Assembly: GCF_900167085.1 (NCBI RefSeq)
Contig: NZ_FUXA01000007.1
Coordinates: 124,001 to 188,000, forward strand
Reading direction: 5' to 3'
DNA: 64,000 nt
Source of the DNA: Eubacterium ruminantium
GTDB taxonomy: Bacteria; Bacillota; Clostridia; Lachnospirales; Lachnospiraceae
A model generated the notes under the pieces. The model had not been told where the DNA came from and did no database searches. It saw nothing but the letters and a program-made list of their open reading frames with translations. Of the stretch, positions 1 to 10,200 are shown one piece after another. Position 1 is the first letter of the stretch. Each line of letters begins with the position of its first letter. The position numbers were made by a program, and so were the translations under genes.

Positions 1-333
1 AACTGCTTCATTTACAGCGACCTTAAATGGAATATCGTCATCAAATTTAATCTCATATACAGCAAGTCTGAGTATTGCAAGTTCTGTCTTTCCGATTCGT
101 TTAACAGACCAGCCGTCTGATGCTTCTTCAAGCATTTTATCGATTTCTTCGATATGACTTATAACATTCTTCGCCTTTTCTCTGATATATTCATTATCTT
201 TATCTGAAATATCATCACTTTCAACTTTATCTTTCATGTATTCCCTTCTCTGCTCGGTCATTTCGTCCTTGCCGTGGAATTCTGCTCTGAAAACAATCTT
301 AAAAATGTTCTCTCTTAATTCTCTTCTGGTCAT
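1..333 (-). CDS. nusB: NusB transcription antitermination factor (3' end cut by window edge)
   Basis: The first 111 codons are present; the C-terminal end lies beyond position 1. NusB is a small all-helical RNA-binding protein that pairs with NusE (S10) on boxA RNA to keep RNA polymerase processive on rRNA operons. The reading frame begins MTRRELRENIFKIVF, the typical NusB opening, and ends in the window with a segment resembling the family's conserved ILRLAVYEI...VAVNEAV stretch. The start ATG is at 331-333. An Asp23-family gene lies directly upstream, as yqhY does before nusB in Bacillus. The assignment is secure despite truncation. Confidence 0.9.
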   Translation of the reverse strand, partial: MTRRELRENIFKIVFRAEFHGKDEMTEQRREYMKDKVESDDISDKDNEYIREKAKNVISHIEEIDKMLEEASDGWSVKRIGKTELAILRLAVYEIKFDDDIPFKVAVNEAV

Positions 334-440
334 TTTATACTACCGCCTAATTTATTAATTCGCTGTCCAAAGCTAATAGGTCTTTACGACTTATAGCTCT
401 TATTCTGATACAATACTTCTTAGAAGCTTATCAATCTGAT

Positions 441-470
441 ATATTACAGCCAATATGCATAATATTTCAA
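441..470 (-). promoter_or_regulatory. possible nusB promoter
   Basis: On the minus strand TTGAAA (465-470) and TAATAT (441-446) are separated by 18 nt, in the 169-nt gap upstream of nusB. Both boxes are imperfect and the region is AT-rich, so this is only a candidate. Confidence 0.35.
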
Positions 471-502
471 TAATAATTTGTTACCGGATACAAAAATAGA
501 TA

Positions 503-934
503 TTATTTTTCCTTCTCATCAATATCTACACTTGATACCCTGACATTTACTTTCTTAACACTCAGTCCCGTCATCGAACTGATGTTGGTCTTAACTTTTT
601 CCTGAACGTCTTTGCAAACGTCAACTATATTATATCCGAATTTCACTTCAATAGAAGTATCGATAGTAAGACCGTTCTCGCCGAAGTCAATCCTTATACC
701 TTTAGCAAGATTTTTCTTGCCAAGTTTTGTTATAAGATCTTTGGTGATATTGCCTGTAAGTCTTGCTACACCTTCTACTTCCATTATCGCAAGTCCGGCT
801 ATACTTGAAACTACATCATCGGCTATCTGAATAAATCCGCCATTATCTCCGCTGCCATCATTTATCTTTACAGAATCATCCGAAACAGATTTTTTAACGG
901 ATACATCATTAGATTTCTTCTTATTCTCCGACAT
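503..934 (-). CDS. Asp23/Gls24 (DUF322) family protein, YqhY-like
   Basis: A 143-residue protein of the Asp23/Gls24 family. Members are small cytoplasmic or membrane-associated alkaline-shock proteins; the Bacillus YqhY paralogue sits before nusB and is linked to control of acetyl-CoA carboxylase. Residues 1-30 are polar, Lys/Ser/Asp-rich and probably disordered. The domain begins near residue 33 with the family pattern IQIADDVVSSIAGLAIMEVEGV and ends with a basic and acidic tail. I place the start at the ATG at 932-934, because AAAGGGGAC lies 7 nt upstream of it; an in-frame ATG ten codons earlier has no such site. The position next to nusB supports the YqhY subgroup. No accB or accC is visible here. 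Confidence 0.85.
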   Translation of the reverse strand: MSENKKKSNDVSVKKSVSDDSVKINDGSGDNGGFIQIADDVVSSIAGLAIMEVEGVARLTGNITKDLITKLGKKNLAKGIRIDFGENGLTIDTSIEVKFGYNIVDVCKDVQEKVKTNISSMTGLSVKKVNVRVSSVDIDEKEK

Positions 935-981
935 AGACCAGTCCCCTTTCAGATTTTTATACATTTTATCACTATTTATAC

Positions 982-987
982 ATTATA
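982..987 (-). promoter_or_regulatory. possible -10 box for the Asp23-family gene
   Basis: TATAAT on the minus strand about 48 nt upstream of the chosen start. No convincing -35 box lies 16-18 nt further upstream, so confidence is low. Confidence 0.3.
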
Positions 988-1070
988 CACTATTCGACTG
1001 TATAAATCACTAGAAATATTATGCATCACTTTATTATGAACTTTCCCGGTCATAAATAGGCAATTATATA

Positions 1071-1099
1071 ATGAAATAATACACTCTTTATGATACAAT
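1071..1099 (+). promoter_or_regulatory. candidate extended -10 promoter for the YfhO-like gene
   Basis: TGATACAAT (1091-1099) reads as an extended -10 (TGn followed by TACAAT), with ATGAAA (1071-1076) 17 nt upstream as a weak -35. It lies about 40 nt before the start codon at 1141 in a region otherwise without genes. Confidence 0.45.
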
Positions 1100-1140
1100 T
1101 ATGAAGTATTATTGCATATTATCCAGTGGAGGGAAAACTA

Positions 1141-4100
1141 ATGAGTGACAAAGTAAAAGAGACGAAAAAAACAAGGAATAAGGACAAGTCCGCCATTCTT
1201 CGGCTGAGTCTTGCTTTTCTTATTCCTTTTATCATAGCGATCATCGCTCTTGCAACAGGGCATTTCGCTCCTTTCGGAGATAAAGACGTTCTGTCGGCAG
1301 GACATTTTGAGAAATACAGATATCTTCTTAACGATCTGCATGACAAGGTTCATGATGATTCTGTCAATACTTCCGGTTTCATAAGCGGACAGGGATATGA
1401 TATCAAAGAATCATGGGCATTCTATCTTTCAGATCCTACAAATCTTATAACACTCGCTTTTCCAAAAAGCGACATGGCCGATGTTTTAGATATCCTCTAT
1501 GCTTTTAAGATTGGACTCGCCGGCCTTTTCTTTAGTTTGCTTCTTAATTACAAAAAGAAGAAAGAACAAGAAGATAAACTTACTGAAGAAAAATGTCGCA
1601 GCAAAATTATAGAATCTCTTAAGGCTAAAAAAGAAGCCAAAAAAGCTAAGAAACTTGCTGCTCTGGAAAAAAGCGGCAAAGCCGATAAAAATATCGATAT
1701 TAAGATAGGTGGAAATGATGAGCCAAAGTCTAAATTCGGTATTTTCATCAAGAATTTCGATATTATCAATCTTGCCCTTTCCATCTCTTATGCTTTATCT
1801 GCATATATGATAGGAAGTGGTCTCAATGTAACATGGCTTGGAGCAGTTGCTCTTTTCCCTCTTGTTATTCTCGCTATCGAGAAACTTGTATATGAAGGAA
1901 AATGGATGATGTACTGCTTCTCTCTTACTGCGTCATTTTTCCTTAATTTCTATATTACAATAATAGTATTTTTCTTTACACTTATATATTTCTTCCTTCA
2001 GGATTACAGAAATTCAAAGCATCTCGTTGTATCTATCATCAAGAAATTCATCAGTGATATACTCGCCATAGGTATGGCTTCCGTTGTCATTGTTACTTCA
2101 CTCAGAAGTGATCTTATCGGTAAGATGCTTTCTCTCGAATTTCCGAAAGCACTTGTTAAATTGAATATTTTCGATCTGTTCAAATTCCAGCTTGCAGGTA
2201 TGAAGATCGATGCTGCTGTTGAATCCGACAATATAGCTATATATTCCTGCATCCTTACTTTACTTATGATCTTCATGTATGCTTCCAATGGAAATATCAA
2301 TTTCAATAGAAAATTAAAGAATATCATCCTTACAGCTGTTCTTTATATTGCAACATTCCACACTACAATGAATTATTTCTTCAGTGGATTATACTATCCG
2401 AAAAAATTCTCGGCTATTTTTGGATTTATACTTATATTCATGACACTGAATATGGCACACAGCGTATTTATTAATATTGAACATCAGCGTTCTTTAACAG
2501 TTCTTCTCTCTTTTGTAATAGTTACATCCATAGTAATTATAACTATGGTCAAATCAACTGATTATTCATCAATGACACCTTTTATGACTGCACTTGAACT
2601 TGCTGCAGTTTATTTCCTTATAATTCTCTTATATAAAAATGATAATATGACTCATACAGTACTGAAAACTGCATTGGGTATTATTGTTATAGCTGAAATG
2701 GCATTTTCATACGGAGGCAACCTCAGTAAAATCGGAAAGACATCCAAAACTTATGCAGATACGTCTGTAGGCAAGTATGAAGCTGCCGAAGATTATATCC
2801 GTAACACTTACGGTAAAGATTCTAAGATTTCCATCTTTGATAGTAACGAGAATATATCTACACCGCTTACAAATATGCTTTGCGGATATGATTATGTAAT
2901 TGCCTTAAAACATACAAATCATATAAATCCCGGCCTTGAGAAAGTAGAATCTTTTAATGACGTAGATATTTATAAGAATAATTATGTTGTTGATAATGGA
3001 TTCTTCGTTAATGATAATATTAAACGACTTGTATATGATAATGATGAAATATTCTTATCATCTAATTATCTTGCAAATAACACTCTAGGTGGAAATGATC
3101 TATATAAAATCACCACGGGTGAAATGGATATTCAGCAGGTATCTGTTTTTCTTCTTAACTCTCCTGTAAAGAGACCTGAAAACCGCTATAGAGTTAGTTT
3201 TATCTCTAACACACCGGGAAGCCTATATAGCTTGTTAAATGGCAACATTACTTATATGGGCGAATCTGACACAGAGCAGGAATTATTTTATTTCTACTCT
3301 ATAGGGGCAAAACCTCTTTTCCATCATGAAACCAACCTTCAGTTTGCCATATTTGATACAAAATCATTCGAAGATATTTATAATAATATAAACAGAGTTC
3401 AGCTTACAAAAAGCTCTGATGATAAAAAAGATTATACCCTATCATCTGATAAGCCGGGTTATGCTCTTATCCCGGTAAACAGCAAAAATGTTGCATCTTC
3501 TTCAATGGAAAAGATATTTACTATAGGAGACAGCAATTTTGCCTTAGTTAAGGTTGATTCCGGCTCCAATAATATAAGTATTGAAAATGTAAGTATTATA
3601 CCGATACTCATTTTCATTTCTATTATCTGCCTTTTGGTTTGTATCCTTTGGGGTAAGGTTCTCGTAAAACATGCAAATTATGATGATTCAAAGGTCATTG
3701 GTAAAATATCAGTATTTGCAGAAAATAACAGAACTTATCTTCTTACATTATCAATATTATCAATTATATTCGTAATATATCTCTTCCTGAGAAGTACAGC
3801 TCCTTTTGGCATAGGATTCTTCCCTTCTCACGATGGTGTTGCACAGAACTTCCCATTTTACTATGGATATTATAAGCAGATCTTTAGAGGAGATTTTTCT
3901 TTCATAAATTATAATATAGGTCTCGGTATAGATAGTTTTGGTAAAGTTATCCTTACATTTTTACCTGTATTCTATCTGATAGCTTTCTTCTCATTATCAA
4001 ATATGCCGCTTTGTTTCACACTTATCGCATATTTATTATTTATATTACCTGCATTCAGTTTCATGATATATCTTACACACAGACCAAATAAAAAGAATAT

Positions 4101-6297
4101 GTCCAAGAAAGACTTAAGACTGATTCCTTTTGCACTTGCATATGGTCTGTCTGCATATGTGATTTCATTTATGTCACATCATAGTTTAGTCATAAATGCA
4201 ATACTTTTACCTCTTCTTATACTTGCTTTCGAACGCTTACTATATAAGAAAAAGTATATTATGTATGTTCTACTTTTAACATATACAATGATGTATGATT
4301 TCTATATGGCATTCCTTATGTGTGAATTTATATTCCTTTACTTTATGTGTCAGAACTTCGATAATGTTAAGGATTTCTTTGTAAAAGGATTTAGAGTAGC
4401 ATTCTTCTCAATCATTTCAGCCGGCATGTCAGCTACTGTCCTTTTACCATCATTTTTCTCAACGGTTCAGAAGTCTCCATATCAGACAAATGATGCATCC
4501 ATACCTTCTATCAAATTTACAGATGATTTCCTAAATATCTTTAATTTCGGTAAGGTAGGTACACGCGCTATTATCATAGATAAATCATCTTTCTCCGTTA
4601 ATATGTACTGCGGACTTTTAATGGTTCTGTTGATACCGATTTATCTGTTCTGCAAGAATATTAAACTGTCTGAAAGAATCAAAAAAGTTTGTCTGCTTGG
4701 TCTTATGTTTATTGCTTTTGGTAATCCACTTCTTAATTACATTTTCCACGGATTACATAGACAGATATTTGTGCCAAATCGCTTCTCTATATTCTTCATT
4801 TTCCTTCTTATAACGATCATATACGATCTTATAATGAACAGATCTGAAGAACTAAAAAAGAAACCTGTTATATTCTTCTACATCTGGGAACTGATCATCG
4901 GTGTACTGTTTATACTCAGTGCCAAGAAGTTTCTTTCATTCCCAACAATAATAAGTCTTGTATTTATAGTTTTCTATGCTGTACTTCTCACAGTATATAA
5001 ATTTAAGAAGGATAAAAAAGGTATTTCAAAGATCATTGCTTTAACTTTTGTGCTCGAATTACTTATTACAGCATTTAACTTCACTAGATATACTATTTAC
5101 AGCACACATATCAACAGAGAGTTGGATTCATATACCAACGCGTCCATAATGTGCGAAAGAAATAATGTTAAAGCTGATCATGCCAGAACAGAATACCTTT
5201 CAGCCGAAGCAAATAATTCAATGATACTTAATACAGAATCCATATCATTTTTCTCATCAAGTATTAACCAGGAAAACCTTGATATGATGGCTTATTTTGG
5301 AGCAGACGTTCCTCTTATAACCAATAATATTCATTATAAGTTAACAAATCCAATATCAGACATTTTCTTAAATGTTAAATATAATTTAACCAATAAATAT
5401 ATGAAACAGTCCGACACCTATTCATATATGAAGGAAATAGACAATATCAATAACATCAGTCTTTATGAAAATCCTTACAATGTTGGATTTGGTTTCCTGA
5501 TCAGAAATGACTCAGAGTTAATTAATATGAATAATGATCTGTCTAATGGTAAAACTTACAATTCATATGTTGAATTACAAAATGATTTTTCAAACAAGTT
5601 GGTTGGGGAAGATCTGTATGAATTAATTGAATTTGAAACCGATCCTGAAAAGATTCAAAATGATCCACATGTAAGCTATGTTATGTCCGATTATTCTAAT
5701 TATGAAGAAGGTAATCCAAATGCATATGTAACTACTGTGATTGCTATCGGTGATGAGCTTAAGGGTGAGTTTTATCTGGATTTTGGTATATTGACACATC
5801 TTGCTTCTAAAGATAGTGATAAACAGGAACCAATATATATTAAGTTCCAGGCCGACCAGTATGATAGTTATGCCGGAAGCAGTTTCTATCTTGCAAAACT
5901 TAATGAAAATACCTTACAGAAGATACATGATAAATTATCTGATTCTGTGCTTTATAATATATATGATGAAGATGATGATATAAATGCAACTATCGATGCT
6001 TCAGGAGATGGATTAATATATGTATCACTTCCATACAAAGATGCATTTACAGTCAAAGTTGATGGTAAAGAAGTTAAAACACAATCCCTTTTCAAAGGTA
6101 TCGGTATCCCTGTAACAGCAGGTACTCATCAGATTTGTATCAGTTATCGAATTGCAGGATTAGATATAAGCATATGGGTTAGTATCGCTTTTCTCCTCTT
6201 CTTTATAGGATTTACAATCTGCACAACCATCTACAAGAAGAGAAAGCCGAATAAAGCTGATGAAAATACATCTGAAAATATTTCAGACATAAATTAA
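1141..6297 (+). CDS. giant tandem YfhO-family membrane protein
   Basis: A 1718-residue polytopic membrane protein, about twice the usual YfhO length. YfhO proteins are GT-C-fold membrane glycosyltransferases; in Bacillus and Listeria members glycosylate lipoteichoic acid. The sequence reads as two fused copies. The segment around residues 200-290 (ALSISYALSAYMI, then ALFPLVILAIEKLVYEGKWMMY) matches one around 1000-1070 (PFALAYGLSAYVI, then ILLPLLILAFERLLYKKKYIMY). Only the second copy carries the Asp-containing first-loop motif (SHDGVAQNFPFYY); the first has SAGHFEKY at that place. The C terminus ends in the YfhO-type segment SLPYKDAFTVKVDG plus a last membrane helix. A charged Lys-rich loop lies near residues 135-195. 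The start is the ATG after GGAGGG; an upstream GTG is in frame but contains that site. Substrate unknown. Confidence 0.85.
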   Translation: MSDKVKETKKTRNKDKSAILRLSLAFLIPFIIAIIALATGHFAPFGDKDVLSAGHFEKYRYLLNDLHDKVHDDSVNTSGFISGQGYDIKESWAFYLSDPTNLITLAFPKSDMADVLDILYAFKIGLAGLFFSLLLNYKKKKEQEDKLTEEKCRSKIIESLKAKKEAKKAKKLAALEKSGKADKNIDIKIGGNDEPKSKFGIFIKNFDIINLALSISYALSAYMIGSGLNVTWLGAVALFPLVILAIEKLVYEGKWMMYCFSLTASFFLNFYITIIVFFFTLIYFFLQDYRNSKHLVVSIIKKFISDILAIGMASVVIVTSLRSDLIGKMLSLEFPKALVKLNIFDLFKFQLAGMKIDAAVESDNIAIYSCILTLLMIFMYASNGNINFNRKLKNIILTAVLYIATFHTTMNYFFSGLYYPKKFSAIFGFILIFMTLNMAHSVFINIEHQRSLTVLLSFVIVTSIVIITMVKSTDYSSMTPFMTALELAAVYFLIILLYKNDNMTHTVLKTALGIIVIAEMAFSYGGNLSKIGKTSKTYADTSVGKYEAAEDYIRNTYGKDSKISIFDSNENISTPLTNMLCGYDYVIALKHTNHINPGLEKVESFNDVDIYKNNYVVDNGFFVNDNIKRLVYDNDEIFLSSNYLANNTLGGNDLYKITTGEMDIQQVSVFLLNSPVKRPENRYRVSFISNTPGSLYSLLNGNITYMGESDTEQELFYFYSIGAKPLFHHETNLQFAIFDTKSFEDIYNNINRVQLTKSSDDKKDYTLSSDKPGYALIPVNSKNVASSSMEKIFTIGDSNFALVKVDSGSNNISIENVSIIPILIFISIICLLVCILWGKVLVKHANYDDSKVIGKISVFAENNRTYLLTLSILSIIFVIYLFLRSTAPFGIGFFPSHDGVAQNFPFYYGYYKQIFRGDFSFINYNIGLGIDSFGKVILTFLPVFYLIAFFSLSNMPLCFTLIAYLLFILPAFSFMIYLTHRPNKKNMSKKDLRLIPFALAYGLSAYVISFMSHHSLVINAILLPLLILAFERLLYKKKYIMYVLLLTYTMMYDFYMAFLMCEFIFLYFMCQNFDNVKDFFVKGFRVAFFSIISAGMSATVLLPSFFSTVQKSPYQTNDASIPSIKFTDDFLNIFNFGKVGTRAIIIDKSSFSVNMYCGLLMVLLIPIYLFCKNIKLSERIKKVCLLGLMFIAFGNPLLNYIFHGLHRQIFVPNRFSIFFIFLLITIIYDLIMNRSEELKKKPVIFFYIWELIIGVLFILSAKKFLSFPTIISLVFIVFYAVLLTVYKFKKDKKGISKIIALTFVLELLITAFNFTRYTIYSTHINRELDSYTNASIMCERNNVKADHARTEYLSAEANNSMILNTESISFFSSSINQENLDMMAYFGADVPLITNNIHYKLTNPISDIFLNVKYNLTNKYMKQSDTYSYMKEIDNINNISLYENPYNVGFGFLIRNDSELINMNNDLSNGKTYNSYVELQNDFSNKLVGEDLYELIEFETDPEKIQNDPHVSYVMSDYSNYEEGNPNAYVTTVIAIGDELKGEFYLDFGILTHLASKDSDKQEPIYIKFQADQYDSYAGSSFYLAKLNENTLQKIHDKLSDSVLYNIYDEDDDINATIDASGDGLIYVSLPYKDAFTVKVDGKEVKTQSLFKGIGIPVTAGTHQICISYRIAGLDISIWVSIAFLLFFIGFTICTTIYKKRKPNKADENTSENISDIN

Positions 6298-6300
6298 TAG

Positions 6301-6329
6301 TTGAAAAAAACTATTTATTATATTAAAAT
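6301..6329 (+). promoter_or_regulatory. efp promoter
   Basis: TTGAAA (6301-6306) and TAAAAT (6324-6329) are separated by exactly 17 nt, starting just after the upstream stop codon and about 33 nt before the efp start. This allows efp to be transcribed independently of the YfhO-like gene. Confidence 0.75.
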
Positions 6330-6361
6330 TAGAAAAGATATGCATACTAAGGAGGAATAAT

Positions 6362-6919
6362 ATGATATCAGCAGGTGAAATCAGAAATGGTGTAACAGTA
6401 GAAATTGAAGGTAATATATATCAGGTAATAGAATTCATGCACGTTAAGCCTGGTAAAGGTGCTGCTTTCGTTAGAACAAAGCTTAAGAATATCAAAAACG
6501 GTGGTGTTGTTGAAAAGACTTTCAGACCAACTGAAAAGCTTGAAACCGCACATATTGAAAAGCGTGAAATGACATATTCTTACAAGGACGGAGAACTCTT
6601 CTACTTCATGGATCCGGAAACATTTGATATGGTTCCTGTAAGTGAAAATCTTATTAGTGATGATATGAAGTTCGTTAAAGAGAATGAGTCATGTAAGATC
6701 AGTTCATATAAGGGCGAGGTATTCGCTATCGAGCCACCTATCAACGTTACACTTCTTGTAACAGAATGTGAGCCTGGTGTTGCAGGAAACACAGCTACAA
6801 ACGCTACAAAGCCTTGTACAGTTGAAACAGGTGCTACACTTAATGTTCCACTCTTTGTTAACCAGGGTGATTCAATCAAGATTGATACAAGAACAGGCGA
6901 ATATATGTCAAGAGTTTAA
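6362..6919 (+). CDS. efp: translation elongation factor P
   Basis: EF-P (185 residues, the family's normal length) binds ribosomes stalled on consecutive prolines and stimulates peptide-bond formation from the E-site side. The N-terminal KOW-like domain carries the modified loop VKPGKGAAF; the tip residue at position 32 is Lys, the residue that receives beta-lysine, rhamnose (as Arg) or 5-aminopentanol in different lineages. The C-terminal OB domain ends in the conserved [17 protein letters not shown] signature. A strong AAGGAGGA site precedes the ATG. It has its own promoter and a terminator right behind it, so it is probably monocistronic. No epmA- or epmB-like modification gene is visible in this window. 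Confidence 0.97.
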   Translation: MISAGEIRNGVTVEIEGNIYQVIEFMHVKPGKGAAFVRTKLKNIKNGGVVEKTFRPTEKLETAHIEKREMTYSYKDGELFYFMDPETFDMVPVSENLISDDMKFVKENESCKISSYKGEVFAIEPPINVTLLVTECEPGVAGNTATNATKPCTVETGATLNVPLFVNQGDSIKIDTRTGEYMSRV

Positions 6920-6940
6920 TGCTCTTCATTCTATAAAAAA

Positions 6941-6967
6941 TGGGACTTATAAAGTCCCATTTTTTTT
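6941..6967 (+). terminator. efp rho-independent terminator
   Basis: Stem TGGGACTT (6941-6948) pairs with AAGTCCCA (6952-6959) around a 3-nt loop, followed by a run of eight T. It lies 21 nt after the efp stop. Confidence 0.92.
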
Positions 6968-7184
6968 ATGCATATAATCCGATATCTCTTCATCACTCTT
7001 ATACTGTCAATAATTATCTCATTACTAATAATCTATGACATACTCATAACTAAACTATACACAAATAGCCGCATAGTCTTTAATTTTGTAATATATTAAA
7101 CCATATTATCTTATGCTCCTGTAATATTAAAATATCCGAATATTTAAACCTTTAAATATTATAATACAACATACTTACAAGTTA

Positions 7185-7218
7185 TAAAAAAGGCCCCACA
7201 GATTACTCTGTGGGACCT
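7185..7218 (-). terminator. terminator of the type IV pilus locus
   Basis: On the minus strand, stem AGGTCCCACAGA pairs with TCTGTGGGGCCT (one G-U wobble) around a 4-nt loop, followed by a T-run. It lies about 36 nt after the stop of the last, giant gene and faces the efp terminator. Confidence 0.92.
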
Positions 7219-7253
7219 TGTAGTTTGTCTTATATATAATTCTCAAAATCAAC

Positions 7254-10200
7254 TCATGTTAATTCATGAAGCTTTGGTTTAAGAATTACTTTAAGTCTCT
7301 GGAAGTATACATTACCATTCTTGTCTGTTACTTTAAGAACTATATATGTATATTCATTGTTATACAGATATGAATCCTTAAGTTCAAGCATTGAAGGTTT
7401 TGCTCCATTTACTTCCATGTCTGAAGCAAAGATACATGTATTTCTATCTACATATGATAAGAAACCTGAACCTACATATGGCAATGTGCTATCTGTAGTA
7501 TTAGCATCTCTATCGTAGATAAGAATGTGCTTTCCGTCTCCTTCATGATATTCATCATCAGGATTTGTCTCATCATAATCAAGATCGTAGTATGCCTTAA
7601 CATTTTCAATCTCTACTGAGTTATCAGATCTTAATAAGTATGAGAATTCCGGATAACCACCTTCAACAACTGTTGTTGTATATCCTGAAGAACCATTTTC
7701 AAGGATTACAGCATTTGTAAGATTTGTAGCACCAGGAACACCCTTAGCTACAACCTGTGTTGAGCTGTGGTCATAAAGCTTAAGTACTGTCTTTCTTGTA
7801 CTCTTTCTACCTGTGTTGAGGATAAGGTTGATGAAGAATCTTCTTTCATCATTATTATCTCTCTGCCATCCTGTAAGTACTGAACGACCTGCACCTATGT
7901 ATGTAACCATACCTGCCGTATTTCCACCAGGCTGATACTGATATACAAAGTAGTTATTTCCACCATCTTTAGGATCTGCAACATAGTTTGTTGACATTGT
8001 ACCAAGTGTACCACCAGATAATGAATAATAAACAATTATATTATCACTATCTTCATTAACTACATTACAGAAGTCACCTTCAATCGTAGCACTGACCTTA
8101 AGTGTCTTACCGATATTGAATGGATAAAGTGTAACTATACCCTCATTATTCTGTTCTGCACCATTAGTCTGTACATGTCCATCAACTTCATATTGAGCCA
8201 TGTTGAAATCCGTATGGTTTTTCTCCTGCGATTCATCAGTAGGATAATATAAACTATAATCAGTCATAGGAAAAGCATGACCATCTACTGTCTGCCCTAA
8301 ACCTGCTTTATAAGTAAGCTTTGTTGGATTAAGCTTAAGCGGTGCATCAGGAACATTATTATTGTTATTGTTGTTATTGTTTCCGTCTGTTACTTCTTCA
8401 CTTATTATAGAAGATTTAAATGTAACACTTCCGGAAGCATCTTTAACTGTTCCTAAATTCTGACCATTGACCCAGATTGTAAATCCAGGAGAACCCCAGC
8501 TCGGAGCATTATTGATAGTATAATTAATTGAAATATTATGCTTTTTGTAATTATCTACATTGCTTGTTTCATCATCAGTTATTGTAAAGTACGCAGATGC
8601 ATCACCAACATCAGCATAAGTATTATTCGAAGAATCCAATACGATATCAACATTTTCTGCAGCTGTATCGACTGTATATGTTGTAAGAATCTTATCAGTC
8701 CATGTCGAATGATATGGATTACCTATCTTAATAGTAACTTTACCCTCATATCTTTCTTCAGCAACAGGTGTTTTAACTGTTTCAGCTGCTGTAGAAGACT
8801 CCTCAGCTCCTGTATATGCTGCCATACCGAAATACTTAGAAAGCTTCTTAGTCATTGTTACAGTTGAATCAGATGTAAGTGTATCATAGAAGAGAATAGT
8901 TGAACCACCATCATTAATATAATGGATGACCGCATCATTAGCTTCTATACTCTTCATATCTGCTCCTGCAAAATTCTGTGCTGCACCAAAAAGAACACAA
9001 GTATATTCTGAAAGATTCGCTTTACCTGAATCATCTACAGCTGCACAGAACGAATAATACTTCCACATCTTCTTGAAGAACTGTTCGTAAATCTTAGCAT
9101 CTCTCCAATTAGAATATAAGCTAACATATTTTCTCAAATCAGGACAGTTATTTGCATCGCTTTCTGCACAAAGTGAAAAGAAATCATAAAATGGCATTTC
9201 AGAGTATGTATCAAATGACAATTCATAATCAACTTCCTGTGAAACAGCATTAGCAGATAGTGCCTTACCATTCAAATTGCTTCCATTAGACTGAAGTCTT
9301 CTTAATTCAACCTCAAGGTCTACACCTGATTCCTGATATTTTTTAACTATACTATCATATGTACCCATATTCATAGTATCTGACTGACACATAAATTTCT
9401 GGATAGCTGCCTTTTCATTATTAGTTACACTTGAAGCATCATTATTTATTATTTTCTGCATACCGGTATATGCATTCTTAAACTCAACCGCAGCCTGATC
9501 ATATTTACTTCTGAGTGTTTTGATTTCAGATGTATCCATTCCTGCATATCGAGAATTAACATCTTCAACTAAATCTGAAAATTCTTCGATATACATAACA
9601 TCCATATCTACATTGAAATCATCTTTTACATCAGTAAACCAGTTTGTATTCCAATCATCAACACCTGTTTTTGTTTCAACCGTAAGATCATTGAAATATT
9701 TTACAATACCAAATCTATGTTCATGAACACCAAGATTATTTTTAACATTAAGACTAAAATCTCTTGGTATATTAGAATCATTGTATGATGGCATATCTAC
9801 TAAAGCAACTGAACTTGTTGAATTCTGTGCCTGTGTAATATATTTTTTGATATTATTGATAGCATCATCTGCTGATGTTATACCTCCAAACGATGTTTTA
9901 TCATTAAATCCAGAAGATAATCCTAACATATCATGCTCAGAATATTTTCCGCCTTGATGACCACCACCAAATCTATTGCCTACAAGATTCTTTCTTGACT
10001 GCTGACATTCAGTACAGAAAATAAGAGATTCATCTCTCTGATCCCTTTCTTGTTCACATGCATCTTCCGGTATAAGCTGAAGAAGATTTACTTGAATCTT
10101 TTCCTGATCAGTCCTTGCAATCTTCATACATCCTGTTACAGATGCTTTAGCACCGTAAGTATTTTCTACCTCAAGCTTCCAATAAACAACACCGAAGAAA

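Larger units (their letters stand above)
6920..7253. other. convergent intergenic region between efp and the pilus locus
   Basis: This 334-nt gap separates two convergent transcripts. It holds the efp terminator at its left end and the pilus-locus terminator at its right end. The AT-rich middle (about 6970-7180) shows no gene, repeat or structured element that I can recognise. Confidence 0.8.
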
